From NCBI GenBank assembly GCA_023416735.1, contig JAEZGX010000005.1, positions 102,368 to 166,367 of the forward strand: a stretch of 64,000 nt of DNA, in the 5' to 3' direction. Made by a program: the position numbers and the translations under genes. Source of the DNA: Verrucomicrobiota bacterium (GTDB lineage Bacteria > Verrucomicrobiota > Verrucomicrobiia > Opitutales > Opitutaceae). The notes beneath the pieces were generated by a model that had not been told where the DNA came from, searched no databases, and worked only from the letters and a program-made list of their open reading frames with translations. Each line of letters begins with the position of its first letter. Positions within the stretch are counted from its first letter, which is position 1. Shown here in pieces: positions 44,363-52,852 of the stretch.

Positions 44363-44593
44363 CCCACGCCGCTCGGCGCCTTGGCCAACGCCTGTTCCTT
44401 GATCGTTTGAAAAGTTAGACGCACACATGCTCGCGAGAGCGTTCAGGATCGCTGAACAACTCATCCGCGCAACTTCTTCGACATCCGGGTGCCGCTTGAC
44501 GCCCAACTCCCGTCTCCTATTCAACGCCCGGATGCTCTCCCACCTTGGGCTCCTTCGTCAGGTGCCGCGGTCACTGACCGGGTGAGCCGTTCT

Positions 44594-46027
44594 GTGAACG
44601 ACAACACCTCCCTCCTCTCCGTCGGCGCCCAGTCCATCCGCGAGCGCAAAGCCGATCTTCAACGCAGCCTCGATCTTTGCGTGCGCGATGGGCTCGTCGC
44701 CATGCCGATCGTCACGATGTCGCTTCCGGTGAACGTCTTTATCACCGCGCTCGTCACGAAAGGCTGGGAACTCCCGAAACCTGCCATCGGCCTACTCACA
44801 GCGATGCCGTTTCTCGCGAATTTCGTGCAGGTCTTCCTCGTCCCCTTTCTCACCCGTCTCCGCCCGCCCAAAACCCTCACGGTCCTCAACGCTTCTCTCA
44901 ACGCCGTCTGCTGGCTCGTGCTCGCCGGCATGCTCGAATTCCTCCCGCGCGATAACCCCGCCCTCGCCGCCCGCGCGTTCACGATCTGGTTCTTCGTCGC
45001 CAGCATCTTCGGCGCTCTCGCCGGCGTCACGTGGAACGCCTGGATCCAGGAATGGGTTCCCGCCCGTCTCCGCGGCAAATACTTCGGCCGCCGCAATCGC
45101 GTCCTCCAAATCTCGCTGCTCTCCTTCCTCCTTGGCGCCGGTTGGATCCTCGCGCGCTGGGACTACGCCGTCGGTGCCTTCCAATCCATCATCGTGGGCG
45201 CGGTGCTCCTCCGCGCCTTTTCGATCTACTCGCAATGGATCAGCCCGACCCGTCCGCATCGCCCCATTGTGCCTTCCAAACTTTCCCTCGCCGAACAAAT
45301 CGGCGTGGTGAAACGCTCGCGCTCGTTCCTGTGGTTCATCGCCTTCGGCGCGGTCTGGTCTTTCGCCGCTAATTGCTTCGGCCCGTTCTACCACGTCTTC
45401 ATGTTCGAGCAGCTCAATCTCTCCGCGTGGGACGTCGGCCTGCTCTCGACCGTTTCCGCACTCGGCGGCGCACTCGCGCTCCCCGCCTGGGGCCGCCTGC
45501 TCGATCGCTTCGGCAACCGTCCCGTCATGGTCTGCTCCCTGCTCGTCTGGCAGACTGTAAATCTGCTCTGGTGCTTCCTCACGCCGGAGAACAACACCAT
45601 CGTGTATCTCATTTGGGCGCTCGGCGGCATGACGTCCATGGGCGCCATCGCCAGCTCCGGTTTCGTCCTCGGGCAATTCACGATTCTCCTTCGCCTCATT
45701 CCACTCGAAGCCAAGAGTCTCGCGATCGGCCTCAATCTCGCCGTCACCTCGCTCGCCGCCGCCATCGCCCCGATCCTCGGCGGTCTCATTCTGCGCTGGG
45801 GCTTCCAACGCTTCGACGATCCCATCGCCGTTTATCACGCCTGCTTTGTTCTCCAACCTTTGCTCGCTGTCGCCGGCTGCCTCCTTTTGCTCCGCATCGA
45901 AGAACCGCGCGCCTCCCCTCTTACGATGGTCTTCGGCGCCATGCGCAACATCCGCACGCTGAGCGGCGTCCTCGGCCTCGACTTCCTCATCAACTACGTC
46001 TTCTACCGCCCCACCAGGAAACCTTGA
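44594..46027 (+). CDS. Major facilitator superfamily transporter
   Basis: A 477-residue protein with about 12 membrane helices. The N-terminal half holds IGLLTAMPFLANFVQVFLVPF and the loop VPARLRGKYFGRRNRV between helices; the C-terminal half includes GGALALPAWGRLLDRFGNRPVMV, the MFS A-like loop (GRLLDRFGNRPV). Substrate unknown. The start is not certain: GTG 44594 or 44582 fit; the longer frame upstream has no helix. A PfkB sugar kinase follows after 5 bp, so a sugar or nucleoside is a reasonable guess. Confidence 0.83.
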   Translation: MNDNTSLLSVGAQSIRERKADLQRSLDLCVRDGLVAMPIVTMSLPVNVFITALVTKGWELPKPAIGLLTAMPFLANFVQVFLVPFLTRLRPPKTLTVLNASLNAVCWLVLAGMLEFLPRDNPALAARAFTIWFFVASIFGALAGVTWNAWIQEWVPARLRGKYFGRRNRVLQISLLSFLLGAGWILARWDYAVGAFQSIIVGAVLLRAFSIYSQWISPTRPHRPIVPSKLSLAEQIGVVKRSRSFLWFIAFGAVWSFAANCFGPFYHVFMFEQLNLSAWDVGLLSTVSALGGALALPAWGRLLDRFGNRPVMVCSLLVWQTVNLLWCFLTPENNTIVYLIWALGGMTSMGAIASSGFVLGQFTILLRLIPLEAKSLAIGLNLAVTSLAAAIAPILGGLILRWGFQRFDDPIAVYHACFVLQPLLAVAGCLLLLRIEEPRASPLTMVFGAMRNIRTLSGVLGLDFLINYVFYRPTRKP

Positions 46028-46032
46028 CGTTC

Positions 46033-46926
46033 ATGCCTTCTGCCGCGCCCCACGTTTACACGCTGACCAGTAATCTTCTCGCCGAGCGCACCCTCGAATT
46101 TTCCCGCTGGGCGCCGGGCAAAACCCAGCGTGCTTCCAGCGAAACGTTCCAGGTCGGCGGCAAAGGCATCAACGTATCCAAGATGCTGACACGTTTCGGT
46201 CTCGCCAACACCGCCCTCTGCTTCACCGGGGGCGCGCCCGGTGCCGAATGCGAGGCCTGGCTCCGCGCCCGCTCTTTCAACTTCCGCTCCTTCGACACCG
46301 GCCGTCCCACTCGCACCGGCACCGTGGTTCGCGCTGCCGGTCAGCCCGAAACCACCTTCCTCGGCCCCGACGTCGTTCCGTCACCCGTTGCCATCGCTGC
46401 CTGCGCCGACTTCCTCAACGCCCAGCCCGACGGACATCTCCTCGCCATCTGCGGCAGCATCCCCGGTTGGGACACCGCGGACTTCGACCCGCTTCGCGAC
46501 GCCGTCACTCGCTGGAACGAACGCGGCACGCTCGCGGTCGACACCTACGGTCCGCCGTTGAAGTGGTTCGCCACCCGTCCCGCGGCCCTCGTTAAAATCA
46601 ACGCCGCCGAATTCCGCACGCTCCACGACGCTCTTCAACCGCTCTCGAAATCCCTCGCCGAAATCACCACCCGTTCTCCCGTCCAAGCGTGGATCGTCAC
46701 CGACGGCGCCGACCCCGTCTGGTTCGCCACCCGGTCCGATGCTCCCGCCAGCCTCGCTCCTCCCGCCGTAAAGGAAATTTCAGCCACCGGCTCCGGCGAC
46801 GTCTTCTTCGCGAGTATTCTCCGCTCTCTTTTCTTCGACCGAGTTTCCCTGCGCGAATCCGTCGCCGCCGCCCTTCCTCTCGCTGCCGCCAACGCCGCGC
46901 ATCCGGCCATCGCCGAATTCCCCTAG
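46033..46926 (+). CDS. PfkB-family carbohydrate kinase (1-phosphofructokinase-like)
   Basis: A 297-residue kinase. PfkB signature 1 is QVGGKGINVSKMLTRFG (near 40), signature 2 EISATGSGDVFFASIL (near 255) with the catalytic Asp in GSGD. HVYTLTSNLLAERTLEF at the N-terminus resembles the 1-phosphofructokinase/tagatose-6-phosphate kinase branch. Substrate not predictable. It lies 5 bp after the MFS gene, probably cotranslated, suggesting uptake and phosphorylation of a sugar. Confidence 0.82.
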   Translation: MPSAAPHVYTLTSNLLAERTLEFSRWAPGKTQRASSETFQVGGKGINVSKMLTRFGLANTALCFTGGAPGAECEAWLRARSFNFRSFDTGRPTRTGTVVRAAGQPETTFLGPDVVPSPVAIAACADFLNAQPDGHLLAICGSIPGWDTADFDPLRDAVTRWNERGTLAVDTYGPPLKWFATRPAALVKINAAEFRTLHDALQPLSKSLAEITTRSPVQAWIVTDGADPVWFATRSDAPASLAPPAVKEISATGSGDVFFASILRSLFFDRVSLRESVAAALPLAAANAAHPAIAEFP

Positions 46927-46998
46927 CTCCGCATCCGCCCCCGACCCGACTTCGCGCGAACCTCCCCGCCCTCACGCTGTCCTTCCGAACCGGTCGTA

Positions 46999-47559
46999 AT
47001 GAAAAGAACGGCGATCATCATCCTAGGTTTCGTCGTGATCGTCGTGTCGGTTCTCACGTATCGCGCTTACCGCAACCGCAGCGACCGTGAGCTCTCCGCG
47101 CGCCGCGCCCTCATTTCACAGCGAGACCTCAACGTTCAGCAACGCAGCGCCGCCGAAAAAGAAGCCCAACGCCTCGCCGCCCTCCAAGCCCAGCAGGAAG
47201 CCGAGGCTGCCGCAAAAGCCATCGCCGACCTCCGCGCCCGCGAAGCCGCCGAATCCGAACGCCGCGCCGCCGCCGAAGCCGAACTCCTTCGGCTCCACGC
47301 GGAACTCGAACGACTCCGCCGCGAAACCGAATCCATGGTCGAGCAAACGAAGAACCTCACCGCCAGCCGCCCCAACGAATTCGCCGCTCTCGACACCGCC
47401 CGCGAGGAAGCCCTTGCCCGCCTTCAAGCTCTCCAAGCGGAAAAAAGCGAAATCGCCGATCGCCAGGCCGCTCACGCCGCCGCTCTCGAAGAGCAACTTG
47501 CGAAGGAAAAAGCCGCCCAGGAACGCGTCGCGCGACACCGCGCGATGTCTCGCCGCTAA
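46999..47559 (+). CDS. Membrane-anchored coiled-coil protein
   Basis: A 186-residue protein with one N-terminal membrane helix (AIIILGFVVIVVSVLTY) and a long helical, alanine/glutamate/arginine-rich stretch (about 35-180) typical of a coiled coil. No enzyme motif. It has no recognisable family beyond that. It precedes rplU on the same strand; a shared promoter is not evident. Confidence 0.65.
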   Translation: MKRTAIIILGFVVIVVSVLTYRAYRNRSDRELSARRALISQRDLNVQQRSAAEKEAQRLAALQAQQEAEAAAKAIADLRAREAAESERRAAAEAELLRLHAELERLRRETESMVEQTKNLTASRPNEFAALDTAREEALARLQALQAEKSEIADRQAAHAAALEEQLAKEKAAQERVARHRAMSRR

Positions 47560-47613
47560 CCGCTCTCGACCCGCCGCTCCGCACCCAAATTATCCTTGCT
47601 TTCACAAAACCTA

Positions 47614-47639
47614 AACCGCTTTATCCGCGGTTTTATTTT
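47614..47639 (+). promoter_or_regulatory. Hairpin and T-rich tract directly before rplU (possible attenuator)
   Basis: AACCGC (47614-47619) pairs with GCGGTT (47627-47632) with a 7-nt loop, followed by TTATTTT and the ATG of rplU at 47640. There is no Shine-Dalgarno before the ATG. The layout resembles a terminator just upstream of a ribosomal-protein gene, a position suited to autoregulation. The stem is only six pairs. Confidence 0.4.
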
Positions 47640-47954
47640 ATGAAAGCGACGATCAAAACCCAAGGGCAGCAGTTCACTGTTACCGAGGGAGACATTCTTG
47701 TCGTTAACCGCTATCCCAACACGGAAGCCGGTGCGACGGTGCAAATTAACGATGTCCTCGCCACGGGCGAGGGCGACAACTTCAAAGTCGGCACCCCGAC
47801 CCTCGCTGGCGCCTCCGTCTCGGCCAAGATCCTCGAGAACAAGCGCGGCCCCAAGGTCATCGTGTTCAAGAAGAAGAAGCGCAAGGGCATGGAGCGCAAA
47901 CGCGGCCACCGCCAGGAGCTTTCCGTCATCAAGATCGAGTCCATCACTGTCTAA
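47640..47954 (+). CDS. rplU: 50S ribosomal protein L21
   Basis: A 104-residue protein of the large subunit. It begins MKATIKTQGQQFTVTEGD and has the L21 signature QINDVLATGEGDNFKVGTP and GPKVIVFKKKKRKGMERKRG with the conserved RKGMERKRGHRQ tail. Normal length. It forms the usual pair with rpmA, 15 bp downstream. Confidence 0.97.
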   Translation: MKATIKTQGQQFTVTEGDILVVNRYPNTEAGATVQINDVLATGEGDNFKVGTPTLAGASVSAKILENKRGPKVIVFKKKKRKGMERKRGHRQELSVIKIESITV

Positions 47955-47969
47955 AGGAGTTCACCCGTC

Positions 47970-48215
47970 ATGGCGCATAAAACAGGTCAGGGAACATCGT
48001 CCAACGGTCGCGAGAGCAAATCCAAGCGTCTCGGCGTGAAAACGTTCGGCGGCCAAAAGGTCTCCGCCGGCACCATCATCATCCGTCAGCGCGGCACCAA
48101 GCTCCACGCCGGCCGCAACGTCGGCACCGGTCGCGATTGGACGCTCTTCGCGCTCAAGGATGGCGTCGTCAAATTCGACAAGCCGCACCGCCGCGTCGAA
48201 GTCGTCACGAGCTAA
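47970..48215 (+). CDS. rpmA: 50S ribosomal protein L27
   Basis: An 81-residue protein near the peptidyl-transferase centre. MAHKTGQGTSSNGRESKSKR and LGVKTFGGQKVSAGTIIIRQRG are conserved. A good Shine-Dalgarno (AAAGGAG) lies 12 nt upstream. A strong terminator follows, so obgE, often third in this operon, is absent here. Confidence 0.97.
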   Translation: MAHKTGQGTSSNGRESKSKRLGVKTFGGQKVSAGTIIIRQRGTKLHAGRNVGTGRDWTLFALKDGVVKFDKPHRRVEVVTS

Positions 48216-48244
48216 CTCCTCGCCGGATCGTCATTTCATTCTTC

Positions 48245-48275
48245 AAGCGCCGCTTTACCGCGGCGCTTTTTCTTT
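48245..48275 (+). terminator. Intrinsic terminator after rpmA
   Basis: GCGCCGC (48247-48253) pairs with GCGGCGC (48260-48266), loop TTTACC, then TTTTTCTTTTT. Located about 30 nt after the rpmA stop. Confidence 0.92.
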
Positions 48276-48310
48276 TTGCGGATTTCTCCCTCTCCGCGAC
48301 GCTCGCACCC

Positions 48311-48637
48311 GTGAATCCGCAGCGGCTCGCCGAGCTCCAACGTCAACGCGACCTCGTCCGCGAACACCTCGCCTGGCTGGAACGCGAAATCGCTCGCGAA
48401 CACAGCGTCACTCCGCAAGCGGTCGCCCCCGCCGTCGTCTCCGTCTCGGTCAGCGGCCAACCTGCCGCTTCGGCTCCTTCGCCCCTCAGCGTCGAAATGC
48501 CCAAACCCGACCCCGCTGGCGCCGCCTCCGAAGCCCGCCGCGGCTGCCTTCTCCTTTTCATCGCCGCCTTCGCCATCCTGGCCCTCGCCCTCTTCGCCAT
48601 CTACTTCCTCCATTACCGCGACCGCCCGCTGATCTAA
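48311..48637 (+). CDS. Small membrane protein with N-terminal coiled coil
   Basis: A 108-residue protein from GTG 48311 (NPQRLAELQRQRDLVREHL): a charged helical N-terminus, an alanine/proline/serine-rich linker, and a C-terminal membrane helix (CLLLFIAAFAILALALFAIYFL). The orientation suggests a tail-anchored type. Role unknown. It lies 93 bp before the next hypothetical gene on the same strand. Confidence 0.6.
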   Translation: MNPQRLAELQRQRDLVREHLAWLEREIAREHSVTPQAVAPAVVSVSVSGQPAASAPSPLSVEMPKPDPAGAASEARRGCLLLFIAAFAILALALFAIYFLHYRDRPLI

Positions 48638-48729
48638 GCCGTTTAGCGAGGCGCCTCTCCAGGCTGCGGCCCTTCTCTCTCCGATTTTCTCGAAACACTC
48701 CCGCCACGCTCCGGTCTAGCGCTATCACC

Positions 48730-49200
48730 TTGAACAGCGCAGCGCTGCCCACGACCGAAAGCCCGCCTGAAGAGCTCCTGAACAACGTGCGCCGGACCTA
48801 CCGGCGCATTTGCCTGCTGCGCGCAACCGGCCGACACTCCGAAGCGCTCGATCTCGAGATCGAAGAACTTTCTCACCTGCTCGCTGCCACTCACGACGCC
48901 GGTGTCGCCGAACACCGCTCCGCCGCCGCGATGGCCGAAGAATCCGCCCGCGTCACCGAAGCCGCCACGCTCGCCGAAGTCCTCGCGCCTTTGCTCGCCG
49001 AAAAACTCCGCGACTCCTCCGCTTCCTCGTCCGCATCGTCCGTTTCCCGTTCCGCGCCTGCGTCCGCGGCAGCCAGCCCCGCTCCGTCCTCTCCTCCCGC
49101 ATCCGCCGCTCGGCCCGCCTCCACCGCGCCCAGCGTCACCGATCTCCTCGACGGCATGTTCGCCCTCGAATCCCCCCACCGCGCCTCCCGCGCGCGCTAA
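48730..49200 (+). CDS. Hypothetical helical protein upstream of the MamK-like gene
   Basis: A 156-residue soluble protein from TTG 48730. An N-terminal helical domain (ESPPEELLNNVRRTYRRICLL to ATHDAGVAEHR), a helix LAEVLAPLLAEKL, a serine/alanine/proline linker and a short C-terminal segment (SVTDLLDGMFALESPH). The start codon is tentative. It is 53 bp upstream of the actin-like gene and could act with it; no family evidence supports that. Confidence 0.55.
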   Translation: MNSAALPTTESPPEELLNNVRRTYRRICLLRATGRHSEALDLEIEELSHLLAATHDAGVAEHRSAAAMAEESARVTEAATLAEVLAPLLAEKLRDSSASSSASSVSRSAPASAAASPAPSSPPASAARPASTAPSVTDLLDGMFALESPHRASRAR

Positions 49201-49253
49201 TCTCTTTCCGCTTCGACGTCAGGTCACACATCACATCAACACCCTCAGTTCTC

Positions 49254-50414
49254 ATGTCTACCACTGCTCACGTCGATAAACCGCTCACCGCCGTTCCTGC
49301 CAACTCGCAGAACGTCACGGTCTCCAAACAACCGGCGAACACCGGCCAGAAAACCAAAACCATCCTCGTCGGTTTCGACTTCGGCACCAACAAGTCCTGC
49401 GTCCTCGCCGGCGCCGCCGGCAGCAACGACATCGCCGTCAGCAAGGTCGTGCCGACCGTCGTCGGCTACACGAAGGACGGCATCGTCGACGGGATCGTCG
49501 CGGGCAACCGTTCGACGCTTTTCGGCGATGACGCCCTGCAGAACATGCTGCACGTCCGCCTCGCGCACCCGATGACCAACGGCATCATCGACGACCCCAC
49601 CGCCGCGCGCGATTTCCTGAAGCACATCCGCTCGCTCGCCGATCCGACCGGCACGGCCGAGATCCGCGCCGTCGTCGGCGTCCCCGCCAACGCGTCCGAT
49701 CCCGCCCGCGAAGACATCCGCCGCGCCTGCTTCGGCATCTTCGATCGCATCATCCTCATCCCCGAGCCGTTTCTCGCCGCCCTCGGCTACCGCGACGACA
49801 CTCGTATCGGCCAGTCGAACTACATCGATCCCGTCGTGAATTCGCTCTTCGTCGACATCGGCGGCGGCACCAGCGACCTGTGTCTCGTCCAGGGCTATTT
49901 TCCCACGCCCGAGGATCAGGTCAGCATCGCGTTCGCCGGCGACGCCATCGACCAGCTTCTCCAAAAAGAGATCGATCGCGCCTACCCCAACAACGGCCTC
50001 TCACGCCACAAGGTCCGCGAGCTCAAAGAAGCCCACGGCTACGTCGGCCCCAGCCGCGCGCCGCTTCCGGTCAAAGTCGTCATCGGCGGCAAGTCGCACA
50101 GCATCGAACTCGGCGACGCCCTCGCGAACTCGACCAACGCCCTCATCGACAAGATCTACCCGGCGCTCACCGCATTGATCCAACGCGCCTCGTCCGACTC
50201 TGTCGTCACGCTGCTCCAAAACATCATCATCACCGGCGGCGGCTCGCAGATCAAAGGCATCGATACCTACCTGCAGAAAAAACTCACCGACGACGGTTAC
50301 GAATCCCCCCGCGTTCGCGTCGCCGGCCAGGATTACAAACGCTACGTCGCCCTCGGCGCCCTCAAAGCCGCCCGCGCCGCCCGCGACAACCAGTGGCAGG
50401 TCCTGCTGGGCTGA
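49254..50414 (+). CDS. MamK-like bacterial actin (filament-forming ATPase)
   Basis: A 386-residue protein of the actin/MreB/Hsp70 fold. Phosphate 1 VGFDFGTNKSCVLAG (near 40), phosphate 2 FVDIGGGTSDLCLVQ (near 200) and adenosine motif NIIITGGGSQIKGID (near 330) are in order; the closest named group I recognise is the MamK-type actins of magnetotactic bacteria. There is no magnetosome gene in the window, so a magnetic role is unlikely and a cell-organising role is inferred. An N-terminal 35-residue polar extension precedes the fold. Confidence 0.82.
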   Translation: MSTTAHVDKPLTAVPANSQNVTVSKQPANTGQKTKTILVGFDFGTNKSCVLAGAAGSNDIAVSKVVPTVVGYTKDGIVDGIVAGNRSTLFGDDALQNMLHVRLAHPMTNGIIDDPTAARDFLKHIRSLADPTGTAEIRAVVGVPANASDPAREDIRRACFGIFDRIILIPEPFLAALGYRDDTRIGQSNYIDPVVNSLFVDIGGGTSDLCLVQGYFPTPEDQVSIAFAGDAIDQLLQKEIDRAYPNNGLSRHKVRELKEAHGYVGPSRAPLPVKVVIGGKSHSIELGDALANSTNALIDKIYPALTALIQRASSDSVVTLLQNIIITGGGSQIKGIDTYLQKKLTDDGYESPRVRVAGQDYKRYVALGALKAARAARDNQWQVLLG

Positions 50415-50424
50415 AGCCGAGCAG

Positions 50425-50525
50425 GACCGGTTTTGAGTTTTGGGTTTGGGGTTCTGCGTTTCCGGCGACCAAAGCCTCCGGAATCATCTCAACCCGAAAC
50501 TCAAAACCCAAAACCCTAAACACCC
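50425..50525. repeat. Foldback of word-like repeats between the actin gene and pheA
   Basis: GTTTTGAGTTT (50430-50440) and AAACTCAAAAC (50497-50507) form a perfect 11-bp inverted repeat; both arms belong to longer runs of words like GTTTTGAGTTTTGGGTTT. GC is much lower than the surroundings. It lies between convergent genes; its role is unknown. Confidence 0.6.
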
Positions 50526-50529
50526 GCGG

Positions 50530-51609
50530 TCAACCGACCGCGGGATAACTCCCCAGCCACTTCACCAACGGACAAAACGTCCGCAGCTCCGCCACCGCGC
50601 TCTTCATGTTCGGGTCTTCGTAATGACCCGTCACATCCAGAAAGAAGTAATAATCCCACGGCCTCTTCTTGCTCGGGCGCGACTCGATCTTCGACAAATT
50701 GATCCCGCGATTCGCCAGCGGCATCAGCATCTTCAACAACGCCCCCGAGTGCGATGCCGCCTCATCGCCCAGCGACACCAGCAAGCTCGTGATGTCCTTG
50801 CCGCCGCCCACCGCGCCCGACGCTTTTTTCCCAATCACGAAAAACCGCGTCGTGTTGTCCGCCTTGTCCTGAATATTCCGCGCAACGACCGGCACGCCGT
50901 AATGTTCCGCCGCGAGCTCCCCGGCAATAGCCGCCACGCCGCGTTCATCTTTCGCCATCTGCACCGCCCGTGACGTGCTCGGCGCATCCACGAGCTGCGC
51001 GTGCGGCAAATGCCGCTGCAACCAGTGCCGGCACTGCGCCAGCGCCTGATCCTTCGAATACACCCGCTCAATTTCCTCCAATTGCGAGGTCGAGATCAGC
51101 GCGTGACTGATCTCCAAATAAATCTGCGCCACGATCTTCAGATCGCTTTCGACGAAACTGTCCAACGCCTCGCGCACCGATCCTTCCGTCGAGTTCTCGA
51201 TCGGAATTACCGCATAATCCGTTTCGCCCTTCTCCACCGCCGTGAAAATATCGCTGACGGTCGCCATCCCGTGATACTCCACGCTCGCACCAAACTTCTT
51301 CAGCGCCGCCCCATGCGTGTTGCTCGCCTCGGGTCCCAGATACGCAATCACCAGCGGCTTCTCCAACGCGATCGCCGCCGACATGATTTCCCGATAAATC
51401 GCGCGCAACGCCTCGTTCTTGATCGGCCCGTCGTTCCGCCCCGTGACTTTCCGCAACACCGCATCTTCACGCTCCGCCACGTAAATTTGCCCGCCTTGGC
51501 TGCGTTTCAGTTTCCCGATCTCCGCCGCCAGCGTCAGCCGCTCGTTCAAAATCCGCACGAGCTCGCCGTCCAATTTATCGATCTGTTCCCGAATCGCTGA
51601 AAGGTCCAT
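50530..51609 (-). CDS. pheA: Chorismate mutase/prephenate dehydratase (P-protein)
   Basis: A 359-residue bifunctional enzyme of phenylalanine synthesis. Chorismate mutase is at 1-85 (IREQIDKLDGELVRILNERLTLAAEIGKLK). Prephenate dehydratase follows with AYLGPEASNTHGAALKKFG, VIPIENSTEGSVREALD and NTTRFFVIG (TRF motif), and a C-terminal ACT domain (about 275-359: ALLKMLMPLANRGINLSKIESRP) for feedback by phenylalanine. The start is 1 bp after the scpB stop, so the two are one transcript. Confidence 0.96.
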   Translation of the reverse strand: MDLSAIREQIDKLDGELVRILNERLTLAAEIGKLKRSQGGQIYVAEREDAVLRKVTGRNDGPIKNEALRAIYREIMSAAIALEKPLVIAYLGPEASNTHGAALKKFGASVEYHGMATVSDIFTAVEKGETDYAVIPIENSTEGSVREALDSFVESDLKIVAQIYLEISHALISTSQLEEIERVYSKDQALAQCRHWLQRHLPHAQLVDAPSTSRAVQMAKDERGVAAIAGELAAEHYGVPVVARNIQDKADNTTRFFVIGKKASGAVGGGKDITSLLVSLGDEAASHSGALLKMLMPLANRGINLSKIESRPSKKRPWDYYFFLDVTGHYEDPNMKSAVAELRTFCPLVKWLGSYPAVG

Positions 51610-51610
51610 G

Positions 51611-52570
51611 TCAGTTCGAAGCCGGTTTGTCTTCTTCTCCATTCGTCGCGGCCGGCGCCTCGCCTTCATCCGTCGCGCTGGGCGTATCGCCGCCTTCCTG
51701 CTCCTGCTCCGCGGCCTCTGCTCCCTCGCCCGCCGACGCCTCCGCACCGGCCTCCAACGGCAACTGCTCGTCCGGCAATCCCATTTCCGCGTCGCCCAGC
51801 GCCGGCGGATTCATTGCCGTCTTCAGCCATTCGTCGATCTGACGCGACGACAACACGTCCGACGCCGGCAATTCATCGAGCGACTTCACGCCGACGAACT
51901 CCAAAAACTTGTCCGTCGTCCCATACTGAATCGGCCGCCCCGGCAAATCCGCGCGCCCGACCACATACACCAACTCCCGTTCGAGCAGCTTATTGATGCC
52001 CGCCTCCGCCGACACACCGCGAATCGTCTCGATCTCGCCGCGCGTCACCGGTTGGCGATAAGCCACGATCGCCAGCGTCTCGATCGCCGACTGACTCAAC
52101 TTCATCGGCGGCGGCTCCGAGCGTAAAATCCGCACCCACCGCGCAAACCGCGGATGTGTCACCAGGCGAAATCCATTATTGCCCTCGATGAGCAACAATC
52201 CGTCATCTGCTGCCCGCAACTCCGCTGCGATCTGATCCATCGCCTCGCGAATCTGCGTTCCCGTGATCAGCGACGGCACTTCCGCATAAAGCTCCGGATC
52301 CTCCGCCGGCTCCGCCAGCACCTCCACTCCGTCCGGCTTCTCTCCCTCTGCTGCAGGCACGGTGCCCTCATCGCGCACTTCCTCTGCACTCGTTCCTTCC
52401 GTCCCCGCCTCCACCGCCGGCTCCTTCTTCTCCTGCTCCTCCTCATCGCTCGGCGACGTCGTCGCCGTCTCATGAAAGCGCGTGAACGCTGCCTGAATAT
52501 CTTTCACGGAAAGCGGCTGACTGGACGAGAACAGCAACGCCTTGAGCACCTTTTTCAGATTGAAAGCCAT
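51611..52570 (-). CDS. scpB: Segregation and condensation protein ScpB
   Basis: A 319-residue kleisin-associated subunit of the SMC complex. The tandem winged-helix core is seen: MAFNLKKVLKALLFSSSQPLSV, RLVTHPRFARWV, then SQSAIETLAIVAYRQPVTRGEIE and RGVSAEAGINKLLERELV. Between the first helices (residue about 32) and the rest lies a long acidic insert (about 35-85: rich in Glu/Asp/Pro/Ala), and the C-terminal 50 residues are also acidic. Typical ScpB is about 190-200 residues. No scpA is adjacent; pheA follows 1 bp later. Confidence 0.93.
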   Translation of the reverse strand: MAFNLKKVLKALLFSSSQPLSVKDIQAAFTRFHETATTSPSDEEEQEKKEPAVEAGTEGTSAEEVRDEGTVPAAEGEKPDGVEVLAEPAEDPELYAEVPSLITGTQIREAMDQIAAELRAADDGLLLIEGNNGFRLVTHPRFARWVRILRSEPPPMKLSQSAIETLAIVAYRQPVTRGEIETIRGVSAEAGINKLLERELVYVVGRADLPGRPIQYGTTDKFLEFVGVKSLDELPASDVLSSRQIDEWLKTAMNPPALGDAEMGLPDEQLPLEAGAEASAGEGAEAAEQEQEGGDTPSATDEGEAPAATNGEEDKPASN

Positions 52571-52650
52571 GCGGGTAAACCGCGCCGAGTGAACAGCCCG
52601 CCGCGCGCCACACGCAACCACGAAAACCGCCCGCCGCGCCGCGGCTCGGC

Positions 52651-52766
52651 GGAAGCTCCAAGATCCAAGCTCCAGAGAACCTCCAAACCCCAACTCCCAA
52701 CCACCTGCCACCCCTATCGAATCTTGCTCATTGGTAAATCTCCGGAGCTTGGATCTTGGAGCTTGG
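52651..52766. repeat. Foldback element with 20-bp perfect arms upstream of ilvD
   Basis: AGCTCCAAGATCCAAGCTCC (52654-52673) is exactly the reverse complement of 52743-52762; the spacer is 69 nt. Word-like content (GGAGCTT/GGATCTT) matches the repeat at 42281. It occupies much of the 282-bp scpB-ilvD divergent gap; the remainder shows no other clear signal. Confidence 0.8.
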
Positions 52767-52852
52767 AACTTTTTTCCCGCCACTGTGCTGCTCGCCTCGG
52801 CAATCACGTCTTGCCCGCCTCAGCTTCGCTCCGTCATCGTCCGCCCTTTCTC

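Noticed and set aside
44792..45856. A 354-codon minus-strand frame antisense to the MFS gene
   Set aside because: Glu/Gly/Ala/Asp-rich shadow; MFS helices on the plus strand are unambiguous.
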